Shown piece by piece: positions 11,332-23,843 of a DNA stretch of 64,000 nucleotides. Source of the DNA: Berberis thunbergii (taxonomy: Eukaryota > Streptophyta > Magnoliopsida > Ranunculales > Berberidaceae). Location of the stretch: the NCBI GenBank assembly GCA_003290165.1, contig QNQO01009193.1, positions 124,001 through 188,000 of the forward strand. Reading direction: 5' to 3'. The translations under genes were made by a program, and so were the position numbers. The notes under the pieces were generated by a model, which had not been told where the DNA came from, did not search any database, and saw only the letters and a list, made by a program, of their open reading frames with translations. Position 1 is the stretch's first letter, and the number at the start of each line of letters is the position of its first letter.

Positions 11332-12349
11332 TTTACTAGCAGGGACGGACCCAAGAATTCACATTTTGGTGGGGGGAAGAGGGTTGGGTTGTGTTACAGT
11401 GAAGTCAAAATGATAAATGACATATCTATATTACAATTCAGAGTTGTGTTTTACTATTCATTGCTGACTGGGACAAAGTCCAATCGAAAGATTTAGAGAT
11501 AAAAGATGGTTAGGATTAAAATTTGGGAAAATGTATTGAATTTGAGGGTTGAGATTCATTTTCCATGATGACATATTTGTAACTAAAACATGTAGAAGGG
11601 CAAAAATAATGAAAAACTTTTGAAAAAAGTTGTTGAAAAAAGTTGGTGGAATGTACATGTGGCGGAGAGAAAAAATATTGTGTTTTGCTTTTAGCAAAAT
11701 AAAAATTATCATAACTATCTACGTCGTTATCAAATTTTGGTAAAGTTGATATCGTTGAAATGCATTTTTTTACATCTTTCCAACAAAATCAATGATCAAC
11801 ACTAGCGCTAAAATTTTAAATATATATATACTATAATTAAAAAACATATAAAGTATTTCACGTTTTTAAGATTTTTCAAAGCAATGAGACTGGTCGATCA
11901 TATCAGAAAAATGAGTCGGGCATCTTAATGCACATTTAAACAAAAACTCTAAACTTCATATTTTGGCGAATTCAAAGATTGGGGGAGAACTCATTCTCGG
12001 CGTTTAAATTTTTTTCCCAACTAATTCAAATTAGACTGAGTCTAACTCTAAAATTTATAATATATATATTTACCTTAAAATAAGCTTACACTTCAATACT
12101 GATTCAGAGCCAAAGTGGGGATAGTGAAAGAGATGTTCAGTACAAAATATTTAGCAAAAATAAAATTATATGGAATGCCAATGGCACGAGGCATACTCTA
12201 GTATAATACATTTCTAACTAATACTATAAATTAAACAAATTTTAAAAAATTCAAAAATTAAGATATTTCTAATACAAACTAGACTAGCATAATTGAACAT
12301 GTGCAAACCTGACACATAGCATATAGATATGCTATTTAAGTTGTGCATT

Positions 12350-14760
12350 TCAATTCTTCACACGATAAAACTCATCAATGAAAGAAATTGAATTAATTGT
12401 CTTTCAATATAAACAATCATGTTATCTACAAGAAAGTCATCCTCTATTTTGTTGCGAATGTGCATTTTTATAATCTTCATAGCTGAAAATGCTCGTTCTA
12501 TGGTTGTTGTAGAAACTAAAACTGGAAGAGTGAAAATAAGACGAATTAATTTATCAATAATAATGTAGACATTTGACTTTCTTGTTTCAACTAGTATTCA
12601 ACACAACTCTGTAGAAACTCTGAAAATTGTAGTTACATTAAGAAAAAAATTTGATTTTGACAAACATGATCCTGGAATGTTCCAAATTTTGTCTCAAAAT
12701 AATTGGATCTTGCTTGGTGAAATCTAGAGGATAAAATATCTCAGCAAGATGTTATCATCAGGATTAAATGATTTGAAGCAATCTTTGGGATCCAAAGCCA
12801 CACTGGGAATAAGGAGTTTCATGTTTCTTCAGTGACTATATTATTCAACTCTTGCAACTGAAAATTAATTGATTGCAACATTGAATATATCATAGCGGTA
12901 ATGATGTTCAACTGTAATATAATATTTTTGATGACAAGAACAACATGTGCCCATCTTGTAAGAAGCACTCATATTGGGAAACATTAATATTATTAGTTTT
13001 GCAAATTGATTCCACGATCCCAATAAAAGAATTCTACACATCATTGTGCAAGTCTTAAACAAGTGTCTTTGTTGTTTATACTAAATTTGTAGCATATTTA
13101 AGATGCCCCGAATTCTTTTTATGTAGTTGTTGACAAAAGATATTTAGTAACTCTCAAAACTCTATTTAATAGGTGAAAAACAAAAAAAATTCAAATGATC
13201 TGTAAGCATCCTTAGCTTCTCCATATATCGAGTAAGTGAGTCTGTTTTGAGACAAGTCGTCAAGAACTCTATATGTTACATCAAACAGGTTTATGAAATT
13301 TGTTCAATCATAATGAGAGCTCGAACGAGTAGCTCCAGGTCATTGTAAAGTACTAAACTGTTGGGCTCCTATACCTTTATCAAGTTTTGCAACAGCAAAT
13401 TAAATTGCAAAAGGTGTGATGGCTCAGTGGTTGAGCAGTGGCGGATGGTATCATTAGGTCACAGGGTCAATCCCTTGCATATTTCAACTCCCAAAGGCAT
13501 TAAAAAAAGCAACATAATTAACTATAGTGGAAAATTTTGAAAAGAATAGTCAGTCATATATCAACTACTTCTTTAGTTGCTACAACTAAAATTAGTTATA
13601 GTCTGTGAGCAAAACAATGCACATAGAACGCCCATGGACAATCTTTTTGAACTAATAACTATAATCCATTTCATATACGTGTCGTACACCCTGCAGATTA
13701 CTAGCACCGTCATACCCTTGGCCTCTGATATTTTAATACTAAGATTGAAGTTTTGAAGGACTTCATACATCCCATTTTAAACTTAATGCAAAAGTATAAA
13801 AAAACACCAATAACTGCACAAAATAATCAATGTCTACAAATCTAAAAAAAAAACGATAGCCATGTGATTTTTGTTAGCTGATTCTAAAGTGTCATTGACA
13901 AGAAGAGAAAATTTGGCATCACTAACCTCTTCACTTCACTAATTTTATTTCTGACATTGTTTGCAAGAATATACAATATCTTCTTTTGAATCATAGGTGA
14001 AATAAATTTTGCATTTCCTGAGGCATTATTGAAGACAACTTTGTTAACTTCCTATTCAATCTTGCAGAAAATTTTATAAGTACGTTCAATGAGAATATCT
14101 CGATTCGTTGATTGCTCAGATTCATCACGACCCTTGAAATGTGGGTCTGCCACTTAATAGCCTCATGTCACTTCTAGTTCTTTAATACTTCATCTTTAAA
14201 TTATTTATTTATTATTTTGTCCATGTGTTAGGTTTGATTCATTAACTTTTCACAAGCTTTTGTAACATCTATATGATAATGAGATCTTGCTTGTTGTAAA
14301 AATGTGCATCTATTTCCATCACAAACATTTTTCCAACGGTTAAACCCATCAACAATGAAGGCAAACTGTTTTGATTGATCTTATCAAAAAAGAAAACAAA
14401 AATAACAATATGGTTTATCTTTTCCAGGTGAATCAAGGATATGTTTTAAACCATGAACAATTGAATCGACAATATTGTTCTCCAAACTTTGTAGGTGGAT
14501 TGGCTTATAAGGCCCTAAATTTCAGATAAATTCGTTTAACCTCATCCCCTTGGGGGTTAAATTCGTATTCAATTATGTGAAGACGTTCTCCATGATCACG
14601 CTCAAGAGTAGTAAGTATATCATCATCTTTAGGTTTGACTCTTTGAATTTTAGTGGGGCGTTGTTTATCAACTATGAAGAATCAACAATGGAGCTAGAAA
14701 GTGGATCAATTGTTGATCCACCATCATTGCCTCATTTTTTCCGGCTTAAAGAATGAATCA
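12350..14760 (-). pseudogene. hAT transposase relic: TTF zinc finger, DUF4371 and C-terminal dimerisation domain
   Basis: Three landmarks occur in the right order on the minus strand. Near 14370-14250, FIVDGFNRWKNV followed by a C-x-x-L-M-N-Q block matches the TTF-type finger region, where family members have GFNNWK. Near 13770-13600, LNLSIKISEAKGMT with a frame slip corresponds to the DUF4371 stretch that normally reads LRGQGYDGASNM. Near 12530-12350, STTIERAFSAMK then HIRNKIEDDFLVDNMIVYIE is the dimerisation domain and closing segment. Many stops and frameshifts plus a SINE-like insert show it is long dead. Confidence 0.85.
13405..13500 (+). mobile_element. tRNA-derived SINE-like insert
   Basis: TGGCTCAGTGG at 13420-13430 fits an RNA polymerase III box A. 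GGGTCAATCCC at 13464-13474 fits box B. The spacing of 33 bp between them is that of tRNA genes and tRNA-derived SINEs. It cannot be folded into a normal tRNA by eye. It interrupts the dead hAT transposase, so it inserted later. An A-rich stretch follows at 13501-13508. Confidence 0.5.
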
Positions 14761-14839
14761 ATAGGATTCTTGCCTTCTTTGTTTGATCGCTTGTCAATTA
14801 TAACTTGAAATTCTAAAAATTAAAAGATAGAGTAAACTT

Positions 14840-15565
14840 ATGATTTCATGTTTATCATTTGGAAAATTTGGAAACAGCGATGTCGAGTTGTTTTTGAGAA
14901 TGGTAAGCCAAATGTGGTAACAGTAATTTTGCTGATCAGGAAGAGCATTCGTTTGGCGAAATCCTTATTTATTCCTAAGTGCGTGAGTGAGAAAAAGACC
15001 CCACTTGTAGCCCTTGGTTTGCCTACTTTTACTGTTATTACGAGGGGCAACAGAGTGGTATATTGGAATGCTCCCCCGGAGGGGGTGTCACTTAATGTGG
15101 ATGGTTCGTCGAGGAAAAATAAGGCGACAACTGGTATTATTGTCAGAAATAGTTTGGGAGAGTGTTTGGTGGCAAAACAAGTTTTTCTTGGTGAAGGCTC
15201 TAATAATATTGTAAAGGTTCGAGCAGTTTTGGTGGGGCTCCAGTTGTGTAATTGTTTGGAATTTGCTAAAGTGTGCATTCAAACGGATTCTAAAATTGTT
15301 TGTAGTTGGTTTTATGAGGACTTTAAAATTCCTTGGCATTTGGAAAATGAATGGAAGGAAATTAGGAGATTGATTTCTCAAATGGAAGTTAGTTGTGCTC
15401 ACATTTACAGGGAGGCAAATGCGGTAGCAGACGCTTTGGTGAATATATAGAGCTCAGGAGGAGGGTGTTAGTCGTGTTTTCTATGTGGTGAATCTCCCAC
15501 GCAAGATTACCGGTCTAGTTGGTTTGGACAAGGTTCATACAACGTATATTCGCGTTCCTAAATGA
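14840..15565 (+). pseudogene. 5'-truncated LINE: RNase H domain of ORF2
   Basis: The 200-codon frame at 14848-15450, in another frame to 15561, encodes the C-terminus of a plant LINE polyprotein. It shows IWKIWKQRC (end of the zf-RVT region), LNVDGSSRKNKA (RNase H start, catalytic Asp), IQTDSKIV and HIYREANAVADAL (RNase H end), then VNLPRKITGLVGLDKVHT in a shifted frame. The same order is present in the LINE at 47.8-48.8 kb, so the two are family members. Everything upstream is missing, the usual result of incomplete reverse transcription. An in-frame stop lies at 15448 and a frameshift follows it. Confidence 0.88.
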
Positions 15566-16350
15566 GAGGTGCTATTACCTGTCTGTGGTCGGTTTCGGCT
15601 CTCTTTAAGGGCTACTGGTTGGATGATGATGCAACCTGTGGTGTTGGGTTACGCGGCTGGCTGGTCTTGTTGGTGCCGTGTGTAAAACAAAGTGCCACCT
15701 CTGTTTTCATTGCGTTGTGCCTTAGGTTGTGTGTTTCACAGTTAGTACAAGCTAGGAACTTAGATTCGAGGGGCAGGAGTGTGCAATGCATTGCGCGCAT
15801 TGGAGATCAGACTCTGTTTCAGCATTTACTGTAAGTGCTGCCTCATTTAGGGTTCGTGTGGTTTGCATTTGGAGTTTCTTTGTTTTTGCAAAATGCATTA
15901 GTACATGCTTTCGCTGGGTTTGCACAATGCAGGGTGGCTGCAATTATGCAATATGTTTTGGTGATTTTAGTTGGGAAGTGGGTGTTTTTTGCATGCAACT
16001 TACATTGGAAAGGTTGTGCAAGTTGCACTTTGCAAGTTGTGCAATTGGTTTGGAAAGTGAACTGGATTGGAGAAGTCATATGTTTGAAAGTGAATTGGTT
16101 TGGAAGAGTCTTGTTTGTGCGAATATGTTGCATTGCTGGTTAGTTTGGAAAATCAGTGTGCAATACTGGAGGTCGTTCTGTTTGGAACAGAGCAGGGAAG
16201 TTTCAGTCTTGAAAGTTTTTTGTTGCAAGTTGCATTTGGCGCAAGCAGGTGGTGCAAGCTGCTGCGAGTGCTACTGGGTGCAACTCTGCATGTGCTGCAG
16301 ATGGTGGGTGGAGCTATGCAGGTGGCTTGCGCGGTGACGGTCTAAACCTG
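15566..16350 (+). mobile_element. Presumed LINE 3' untranslated region
   Basis: The T/G-rich tract after the LINE coding end is rich in TGCAAGTTGCA-like short repeats. Several frames on both strands stay open (for example 15786-16337), but none resembles a protein. It stops exactly where the 262-bp LTR begins at 16351; no A-tail is visible, so its natural end was probably lost. Confidence 0.5.
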
Positions 16351-16612
16351 TGTGATACCCTTGTGTGGGCGGACCTGAGGGGGAGGGTGCGAGAGAAGCC
16401 CATGATGGCGAAGTCCAATAGGCCCGTGGATCCCAATAGGGGTTGGGCGAGCTACCAAGGGAAGATTATAGTCCCACATCGCCTAGGTGAGGGAAGGGGA
16501 TGTGCTATATATGTGCGAGGTTGGATCCTCATAGTACAAGGCTTTTTAAAGTCGTGCGGGCTGGTTGGGCCCAGAGCGGACAATATCGTACTGTGCGGAT
16601 CGGGTCATTACA
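16351..16612 (+). repeat. Left LTR of TRIM type (262 bp)
   Basis: It begins TGTGATACCC and ends GGGTCATTACA (TG...CA). It repeats at 23912-24173 with about 20 differences by eye (about 92% identity), about 17 of them transitions. It contains TCCCACATCGCC, a TATA-like CTATATATGTG and the GAGCGGACAATATCG motif typical of short LTRs of plant TRIM elements. The five bases to its left (ACCTG) do not match those right of the other copy (TTGCA), so there is no target duplication. Confidence 0.85.
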
Positions 16613-16615
16613 GAA

Positions 16616-16628
16616 TGGTATCAGAGCC
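16616..16628 (+). promoter_or_regulatory. Primer-binding site (initiator tRNA-Met)
   Basis: TGGTATCAGAGCC is complementary to the 3' end of plant initiator tRNA-Met. It lies 3 bp after the left LTR and primes minus-strand DNA synthesis. Confidence 0.85.
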
Positions 16629-16761
16629 ATTGTTTACCGGTTCACATAGAACATCATCGTATACCACTTTCTTGAGTGAATTGGGTAGAGGAGTTAGGAC
16701 TTTTGTTGTGTTGTTTGATGTATGGTATGTGTGTTTTGTTTTTCGTAGAGGTTGTTTGGTG

Positions 16762-17930
16762 ATGGCGCGTGGTAAGAGATCCCAGGGTGAGGGATCAGGC
16801 ACTGCTGGGGAGGATGTCTCTCAGGCTTTCATGGAAATGAGGACCCAATTGGCACAGAATCTGAGGCAGGGCAGTCAGTCAGAGGATCTGTTTACTCGGC
16901 GCAACAGGGATTTCGTCAGCTTGGGTGGTGAAATATTTGGTGGCATTGGAGATTCTCTAGCTGCGGATCGGTGGATCTGTAAGGTAGAGCTCATATTTGA
17001 GAGGATGGTGCTGACACCTATACAGCGTACTGAGTTAACAACACACCAGTTTGACGGAGAGGCTATGTACTGGTGGGATTCAGTGAGGCAGAGCCGTGAT
17101 GTGCCAGAGATGCAGTGGGATACATTTTGCCATGTGTTTAAACAACATTTTGTTTCTGATTCTGCCAGAGCTGAGATAGTGGACATGTTTCTACATTTAC
17201 AACAGGGTTCTAGATCTGTTTCTGAATACTTGGCCGAGTTTACACAGTTGAGCCGATATGCCACTTGTTTATAGATAATCCAGAGAAGAAGAGCAAAAAG
17301 TTTTTGAGTGGTCTGAACCCTTTCCTAAGGAAACAGTTGATGGTGATGATGGATCGTCCTTTTGAGAGATTAGTGGACGTCACTTTAAGTCAGGAGCGAG
17401 TGGACACCGAGTGTAGACAAGAGACTTTGGTTTGACGAGCTAGAGGTTCGGAACGCAGTCAGAGGTTTGGTCGAGGAAGCCAGACAATTGAGCAGGCACA
17501 ACAGCCAAAGCGTGTCGCTGTCCAGCAGAAAAACCCTGGTAGAGGGGGACCAGTTGGGACTGGTAGAGACTGCAAAGGTGACAAACGTTCTCGAGGAGAT
17601 CATCGACAGCAGCAGCAATAGAAACAGCCTAGGTGGGGTGGTCAGACAGGAACTAGGAACGGTTGCTTCACTTGTGGTCAGGAGGGACATGTAGCCTGTG
17701 ATTGTCCAATAGGTCAGACAAATCGATAGGAGCATGTAGTTTGTTATACTTGTGGACAATTGGGGCACTTTTCCATACTTTGTCCTCAGAGTAGGGATGG
17801 ACCAGCACAACAGAGGGCGCCTCAGGGACAGTTAGCACCTGCGCCTGGAATTGGTCAGAGAGTCTCTCTCCCAGCACCGCCTGTTCGCCTAGCAGCTATT
17901 CCCAGTCAGGGAAATGTTGAGGGTATGTTA
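16762..17930 (+). pseudogene. Ty3/gypsy gag with two zinc knuckles
   Basis: Starts at the ATG at 16762, 133 bp after the primer-binding site; a longer open frame upstream runs into the LTR and is not coding. The retrotransposon gag domain covers the first 170 codons (FDGEAMYWWDSV, RSVSEYLAEFTQL). A one-base shift near 17262 breaks it, and stops follow near 17435, 17620 and 17727. Two CCHC zinc knuckles are intact in sequence: CFTCGQEGHVACDC (about 17665) and CYTCGQLGHFSILC (about 17745). Gag packages the element's RNA; this copy cannot. Confidence 0.9.
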
Positions 17931-18059
17931 CTATTTTTGTCTTGTAATTGTGTGTGCCAGATATAAAATATTTGTGTTATGTGCATTATGCGTAGGAAAA
18001 ATTGCATGTCAGTGTGTTGTTATGTAACTCAGGATATATGTATTGTGTGCCAGGTTTTG

Positions 18060-18409
18060 TGCATTCGTCATCTTTCCTGTTGAGGGCTTTTTTCGATACA
18101 GGAGCATCTAGGTCTTTTATTTCAAGATAGTTGGTTGTTAGAGACAACCTTGAGGTAGTGCCTTTACCGGAGCCTTTGTGCGTTGTGTCTCCCTTGGGCA
18201 GTTCGGTTTGGTTGTGGGAGTATTGTCCCCGTTTCGAGTTTTCCTTGTTGGGGTACAACTTTGTGTTTGACTTTATTGTCTTGGGTTTTGAGGGATATCA
18301 TTTGATTCTAGGGATGGATTGGTTGTCCAGTCATTTGGTCATCATTGATTGCTTGCATAGGTCGGTGATGTTAGCGCCACCTGATGCTTCAGGGTGTGTT
18401 GGCTTGTGA
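18060..18409 (+). pseudogene. Gypsy aspartic protease remnant
   Basis: The active-site block FFDTGASRSFIS appears near 18090-18125 and is followed at once by a stop. A further frame, 18131-18409, carries the protease C-terminal part with GYHLILGMDWL, the usual Tekay protease end. Confidence 0.85.
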
Positions 18410-18486
18410 GCCCGATTTGGTTTATTTGATGTCGAGTTTTCTTAGCTCTCTTGAGATTTCTTGTCCCGACACCAACTCTGTAAAGG

Positions 18487-19960
18487 TTGTGTGTGAGTTC
18501 CCTGATGTCTTTCAGAAAATTCCCGGTACCCCCTCCTCGTCGTGAGGTAGAGTTTCGGATTGACCTGGTTTTTGGTACTGCACCTATATCTAAATCAGCG
18601 TACATGCTTGCACCTAAGCAATTGGAAGAGATGAAAGTACAACTTGATGAGTTGCTTCGTAAGGGGTTTATTCGGCCGAGCAATTCACCTTGGGGAGCTC
18701 CAACAATATTTGTATCCAAGAAGGATGGATCATTGAGGATGTGCATAGATTATCGAAATCTGAATAAAGTGACTATCATGAATAAGTACCCATTGCCTCA
18801 AATTGATGATCTATTGAATCAGTTGAGGGGAGCCGTAGTGTTTTCACAGTTAGATTTGCAGTCTGGGTATCATCAGATGAGAGTTGAGGAACATTCCGTT
18901 CCAATTACCGCTTTTCGGACCTGTTATGGCTTGTATGAGTTTCCAGTCATGCCATTTGGATTGACAAATGCACCAGCTTTCTTCATGGATTTGATGAATA
19001 GATTGTTCAGTCCGTACTTGGACAAGTTTGTGGTAATCTTCATTGATGATATCTTAGTGTACTCGAGGAGTTTAGAGGAGCACAGAGAGTTTGCAAACAC
19101 TTAGAGAAAATCAGTTGTATGCGAAGTTCAGTAAGTGTCATTTCTGGGAGCCTAAAGTTCGATTTCTTGGGCATGTCATTTCTAGTGGAGGTATTGCAGT
19201 GGATCCCGAGAAAGTCGAAGCAGTAAAGTCTTGGAGACGACCGAGTAGTGTGACAGAGATTCAGAGTTTTCTGGGTTTGACTGGTTATTACTGACGGTTT
19301 ATCGAGAAATTTTTCCTGATTGCGGCACCACTCACTCGGTTAACTAGGAAGAATGTTCCTTTTGTATGGTCAGAAAAGTGTGAAAAAGCTTTTGAAACTT
19401 TGAAGCTTCGGTTGACTTCAGCACCAGTGTTGACTATTCCGACACCTGGTAGCCGGCTGGTGATATTTACTGATGCTTGCGGTATAGGATTGGGTGGAGT
19501 GTTGATGCAAGGAAAGAAGGTTGTAGCCTATGCGTCTCGACAGTTGAAACCCCATGAGCGGAGATATCCGACACATGATTTAGAGTTGGCAGCCGTAGTA
19601 TTTGCTTTGAATATCTGGAGACATTATCTGTATGGTGAGAGGTTCGAGTTGTTCACAGATCACAAGAGTTTTAAATATCTATTCACTCAGAGGGAATTGA
19701 ATATGAGGCAACAACTATGGGTTGATTTCCTTAGCAGCTATGACTTCGAGATACAATATCAGCCTGGTAGGGCCAATGTGGTTGCAGATGCTTTGAGTAG
19801 GCGACATGCAGTGATGGCAACCATGATGATTCAGGAGTACCGAACACTTGAGACATTGGTTTCATTTGCAGTTCAGCCTACTTTCAGTACAGAAGGCAGC
19901 ATGATAGCGGGTTTAGCAGATTATCATCTGTTGATCAGTGGTAGAGAGACAGACCTCTGA
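18487..19960 (+). pseudogene. Gypsy reverse transcriptase and RNase H
   Basis: The RT fingers and palm lie at 18487-19104, with [24 protein letters not shown] and the catalytic block [10 protein letters not shown] frameshift near 19095 is followed by the connection region ([11 protein letters not shown]), a TGA at 19291 in place of the usual Arg after TGYY, and then RNase H at 19400-19960 ([51 protein letters not shown]). A stop at 19958 ends it before the integrase. Domain order PR-RT-RH-IN identifies Ty3/gypsy. Confidence 0.93.
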
Positions 19961-20084
19961 TCCTATGATTACGAGGTAGATAGCAGATTTGGTAGTGGAC
20001 ACATTGGATGAGTGCCCTACCGATTGATCGGTGGGTTCAGATGGAGGGTTGCGGTTTTGTCGGTGACTTTGTGTTCCGTCTGAT

Positions 20085-21363
20085 GAGGAGTTGCGAAGAG
20101 ATATCTTACAGGAAGCTCATAGATCTCGTTTCACCATTCACCCCGGTGGAACAAAGATGTATCGAGATTTGAGACGTTCTTTCTGGTGGCATGGCATGAA
20201 GAAAGACATTGGAGAGTTTGTGGCACGGTGTGCGACTTGTCAGCAGGTGAAAGCCGAGCATCAGAGATCGTTTGGGTTATTGCATCCATTGGATATCCCG
20301 ATGTGGAAGTGGGAGTATATCACTATGGATTTCATCGATGTACTTCCACGGTTGAGGAAAGGTAATGAGTCGATATGGGTCATTGTTGATCGGTTGACGA
20401 AGTGTGCACATTTCATTCCTGTTAGTATGAATCGGACGGTAGGCAGTCTAGCGGTGTTGTTCATTCAGGAGATAGTTTGCCTTCATGGGTCGCCTGTTTC
20501 AATTGTATCCGACAGAGATCCGCTTTTCACAGCCCACTTCTGGCAGAGCTTTCAGCAAGCTATGGGTACTAGATTGGACATGAGCATGACTTATCATCCA
20601 CAGATAGATGGCCAATCTGAGCGAGTGAATCAGGTAGTGGAATACATGCTTAAAGCATGCATTTTAGACTTTGGGGGCAGTTGGGAAGATCACCTACCAT
20701 TATGCGAGTTTGCGTACAACAACAACTACCATGTAAGCATTGGCATGGCACCGTTTGAGGCACTCTACGGACGACTGTGTAGGTCCCCTGTTTGTTGGGC
20801 AGAGATTGGAGAGTCAGTTGTGATGGGGCCGGATGTGATCAGAGAAACTACTGAGAAGATTGAGCTGATGAGAGCGCGTTTGTTGACAGCCCAAAGTAGG
20901 CAGAAGAGTTACGCTGATAGGAGGCGTAAGGAGTTAGAGTTTGATGTTGGTGACAGGGTTTTTTCTGAAAGTTTCCCCGATGGGCGGAGTTGTTAGGTTC
21001 CGAAGTCGAGGGAAGCTTACACCGAGGTATGTAGGGCCATATGAGATTACTGAGAGGATTGGACCAATGGCCTACAGATTGGCTTTGCCGCAGAGTATGT
21101 CAGGTCTCCACGACATGTTTCACGTATCCATGTTGCGAAAATGTTTGGCAGACCCGTCACAGATTATAAAGCCCGCTGAGGTAGAGATTTCTGATGAGTT
21201 GACGTATCCAGTAAGGCCAGTAGCCATTGTTGATGATGATGTGAAACAACTTCGTCGGAGGACAGTGAAGTTAGTGAAGGTTCAGTGGAGCCACCGAGCG
21301 GGTGACGTGACTTGGGAGCTGGAGGACCAGATGAGACAGGAATACCCCGAGCTTTTCACCTAG
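20085..21363 (+). pseudogene. Gypsy integrase with chromodomain-like end (Tekay-like chromovirus)
   Basis: The integrase zinc-binding HHCC motif is present (HRSRFTIHPGG and CATCQQVK), followed by the core with the first catalytic Asp in ITMDFID, the second in VSDRDPLF and the Glu in GQSERVNQ. A one-base shift near 20965 separates the C-terminal part at 20941-21363. That part carries the GPYEITERIGPMAYRLALP module and a chromodomain-like end (VKVQWSHRAGDVTWELED) finishing with the stop at 21361. These features point to the Tekay (Del) clade of chromoviruses. Confidence 0.9.
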
Positions 21364-21424
21364 GTTTTCTTGTCGTGGCTTTTGTTCGATCTTGAGGACG
21401 AGATCTCTTTTAAGGTGTGTATGA

Positions 21425-23838
21425 TGTAATATCTGCGTTTTAAAAAAAATTGGTTGGGGGTGTACTCAGTTAATGTGGTGGGGGCACATAGCCACCCACC
21501 CTTTAAACACAACCCCCTTTTTCTTTTTCCTCTTTCCAGGGAGCGACGCGACGAACTCGACGTCCCTTCTTCTCCAGCGATTCGGTTGTGGTTGCCATTT
21601 TCGTCCCCCAATCTCACCTCCTCCTCATTTCTTCCTCTCTTCATTCCCTCTTCGTTTCTCTGTTGGTTTTTTGCAAGAGAAAAAAAATCAGTTTCACATT
21701 TGGGTTTGGTGTTGGATTTGTTTAATCGATTTCGTAGCTCCGATCAGCTGTGGAGGGGCCTTGGTGGCATCATTTGGAGCCCTTAGAACCGACATGCAAG
21801 GTTGATTTTGGGGTTGGCCGAATTTTTCAAAAAAAAAATCAGGGTGCATGTTCGTTTTGAGGGTTCTTCGGCATGAATCCGGGCTTTGGGTGCGTGGGTG
21901 AGCCTCACATTCGTGACTCCGAGTGTTCTTAAACCCATTTCCTACCTGTTGTGCGATTTGGAGGCGATCAGACCGGAGTAGGGAGGGTTTCGGCGCGCTT
22001 TCGCCAAACTTTGGGTTTCGGCGGGGTGTTTGCCGAATTTTTATTGCCTGTAAGTTTTTCTTTCAGTCACGCGTCGCTTGCAATTTATTTATTTTTCAGT
22101 TTTCGGCTGGTTTGCTCATTTTCGAGTCCGCCTTGCAGTTTTAAAATTTTCGTGGTCCCGCATTCGTTGTTTTGCGAGTTAGGAGCTTCGACTTGTAGGA
22201 ATTGGGTTCTGAAAACCCATTCCTCCCAGGTGAGTGGAATTATAATATTTATTTTGAGAAATAATTATTTGAAATCTTGAATTTAATTTTTACATCATAC
22301 CGTCAATTGTGTATAATTGAATCCAAATCCGAAATTCAGGGTTTTCAGATATTTCGATAATTGTGTTGGTTATTTGTGAATGAATTATTAAATGGGTTTC
22401 CTAAAAGCATGATATACTTGAATGAAATCGAATAGTGAATGAATTTTGGTGTGTTCAAGCTTTGGTGTAATGACATTGGACTTGTATGCTTCGTTTTTGA
22501 GTTTGCATCGTATGTCATGTTTTACCGTGGATTGCTGAGTTTTGAGCATGTATGCTAATCGACTCGAATAAATTTATTGTAGTGAATTGGGTCATGTTGG
22601 GACCCTGACATAGTCGTGGTTTTATAAAAATTGTTGAATTGATTATGAATGCACGTCTGTTACCTTTGGTTATGTATAGACTCGTCATTTGTGCATGTGG
22701 ATATTAGTATAAGTGTCTTTACCCCGCTATAATGCCTGTTGTGCTGATGCTTAGGAGCTTGCTCGCATTTTGAGTTAGATGGTGCTTGAGATGACTCGCA
22801 CCAGACATTGTGGACGCTATTGCATGTGGCAAGCTTGCTGAGGTGCGGTGAGCTCCCACACGCACTTGCCACTATAGAGTGCAGTAGGACGGGTCCCGGA
22901 GGACGTGCTTTAGAGATTACTCGCTTTCCCTCCCAGCGCGCTTGAGTTTGATTGTGTTAGGTTGGTCATGTTAGGCCAGTCGTTCGGGATGTTGAAGTTT
23001 GTATCCTGGCAGATGACACTCTATTAGGATACAAATAAGCCCGAAGTGGTACTGGTGCACGTTGTGGGATGTGTCTGGGTGAGATACATTCGTAGGGTAT
23101 GCGGATACCTACGATATGAGACACTTATACAAGATTTTTGGTTTCGACTTGATTGCTTCCTAGGAGACTAGGAAGAACTATGAGATTGTTTTTATTTTCA
23201 TCGCTTGATATTTACAATGTTTGAATCACGTGTAATGATCGACATATATCGTAAACTTGTAGTTATTGTTGAATCTGAAATGCTTGTGTTGTTGCTTGAA
23301 CTTAGAAATATTATCTTTAGAGACATGGTGTGATTTAGTCTTTAGAACTTGTTACTTGTCATTTATTGTCTGGCGTGAATTTTTCGGGTATAGTATTCCG
23401 TTATTTGTATTTAGTTCGCTCGCACCAGCTAGCTTTGTGCTTTGCTGACCCCGCAAGGGGTGTGCTTCTTTTGGAGTGCAGGCAGTGTTGGCGTTCCTGC
23501 TGATCGTGGCGCTTAGGCCCCGGATTCCGTTGTAGGCGCGTTTTGTGCTGTTTGGTTGTGTCCACCCTGTACGGGTATGTTTTGCTTCCTCTGTGTTATC
23601 AGATGTACTATATTGTTATACTAGATGCTTGTATATTGGTTTTGTTGCTATGACTCTGGCGGGGCGAATCAAATATACTTATTTTGTTCAAACTTTTATC
23701 GTAGTTTTTATTTCCGTTTCATTCTCGTATAAAAAATGTGTTATATTGTGATGTTGTGGCTGGTTACGATCCGCCTGTGTTTCGGGTTAGTTCACGCATC
23801 GGCACGCTGCGATTTTCGTGGTGGGTCGGGGCGTGACA
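21425..23838 (+). repeat. Single gypsy LTR, about 2.4 kb
   Basis: It begins TGTAATATCTGCG right after the conserved GAGGACGAGATCTC...TTTTAAGG purine-rich end of the gypsy interior, and ends GGGTCGGGGCGTGACA. Length and ends fit a Tekay-type 3' LTR. There is no second copy left of the gypsy interior; the 262-bp LTR stands in its place. A pyrimidine-rich block after a CCTTTAAACAC motif at about 21500-21540 may be its promoter start region. Confidence 0.75.
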
Positions 23839-23843
23839 GAGCT

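Larger units (their letters stand above)
11340..14770 (-). mobile_element. TTF-finger hAT transposon relic
   Basis: The left end reads CAGGGACGGACCCAAGAATT at 11340, followed by a G-rich run, typical of TTF-type hAT termini. The minus-strand transposase relic at 12350-14760 lies inside. I find no matching right terminus. The element seems cut off near 14.8 kb, where a LINE fragment begins, so no target duplication can be tested. Confidence 0.65.

Noticed and set aside
16249..16761. N-terminal extension of gypsy gag
   Set aside because: It reads through the LTR and primer-binding site. The gag start at 16762 fits the family.
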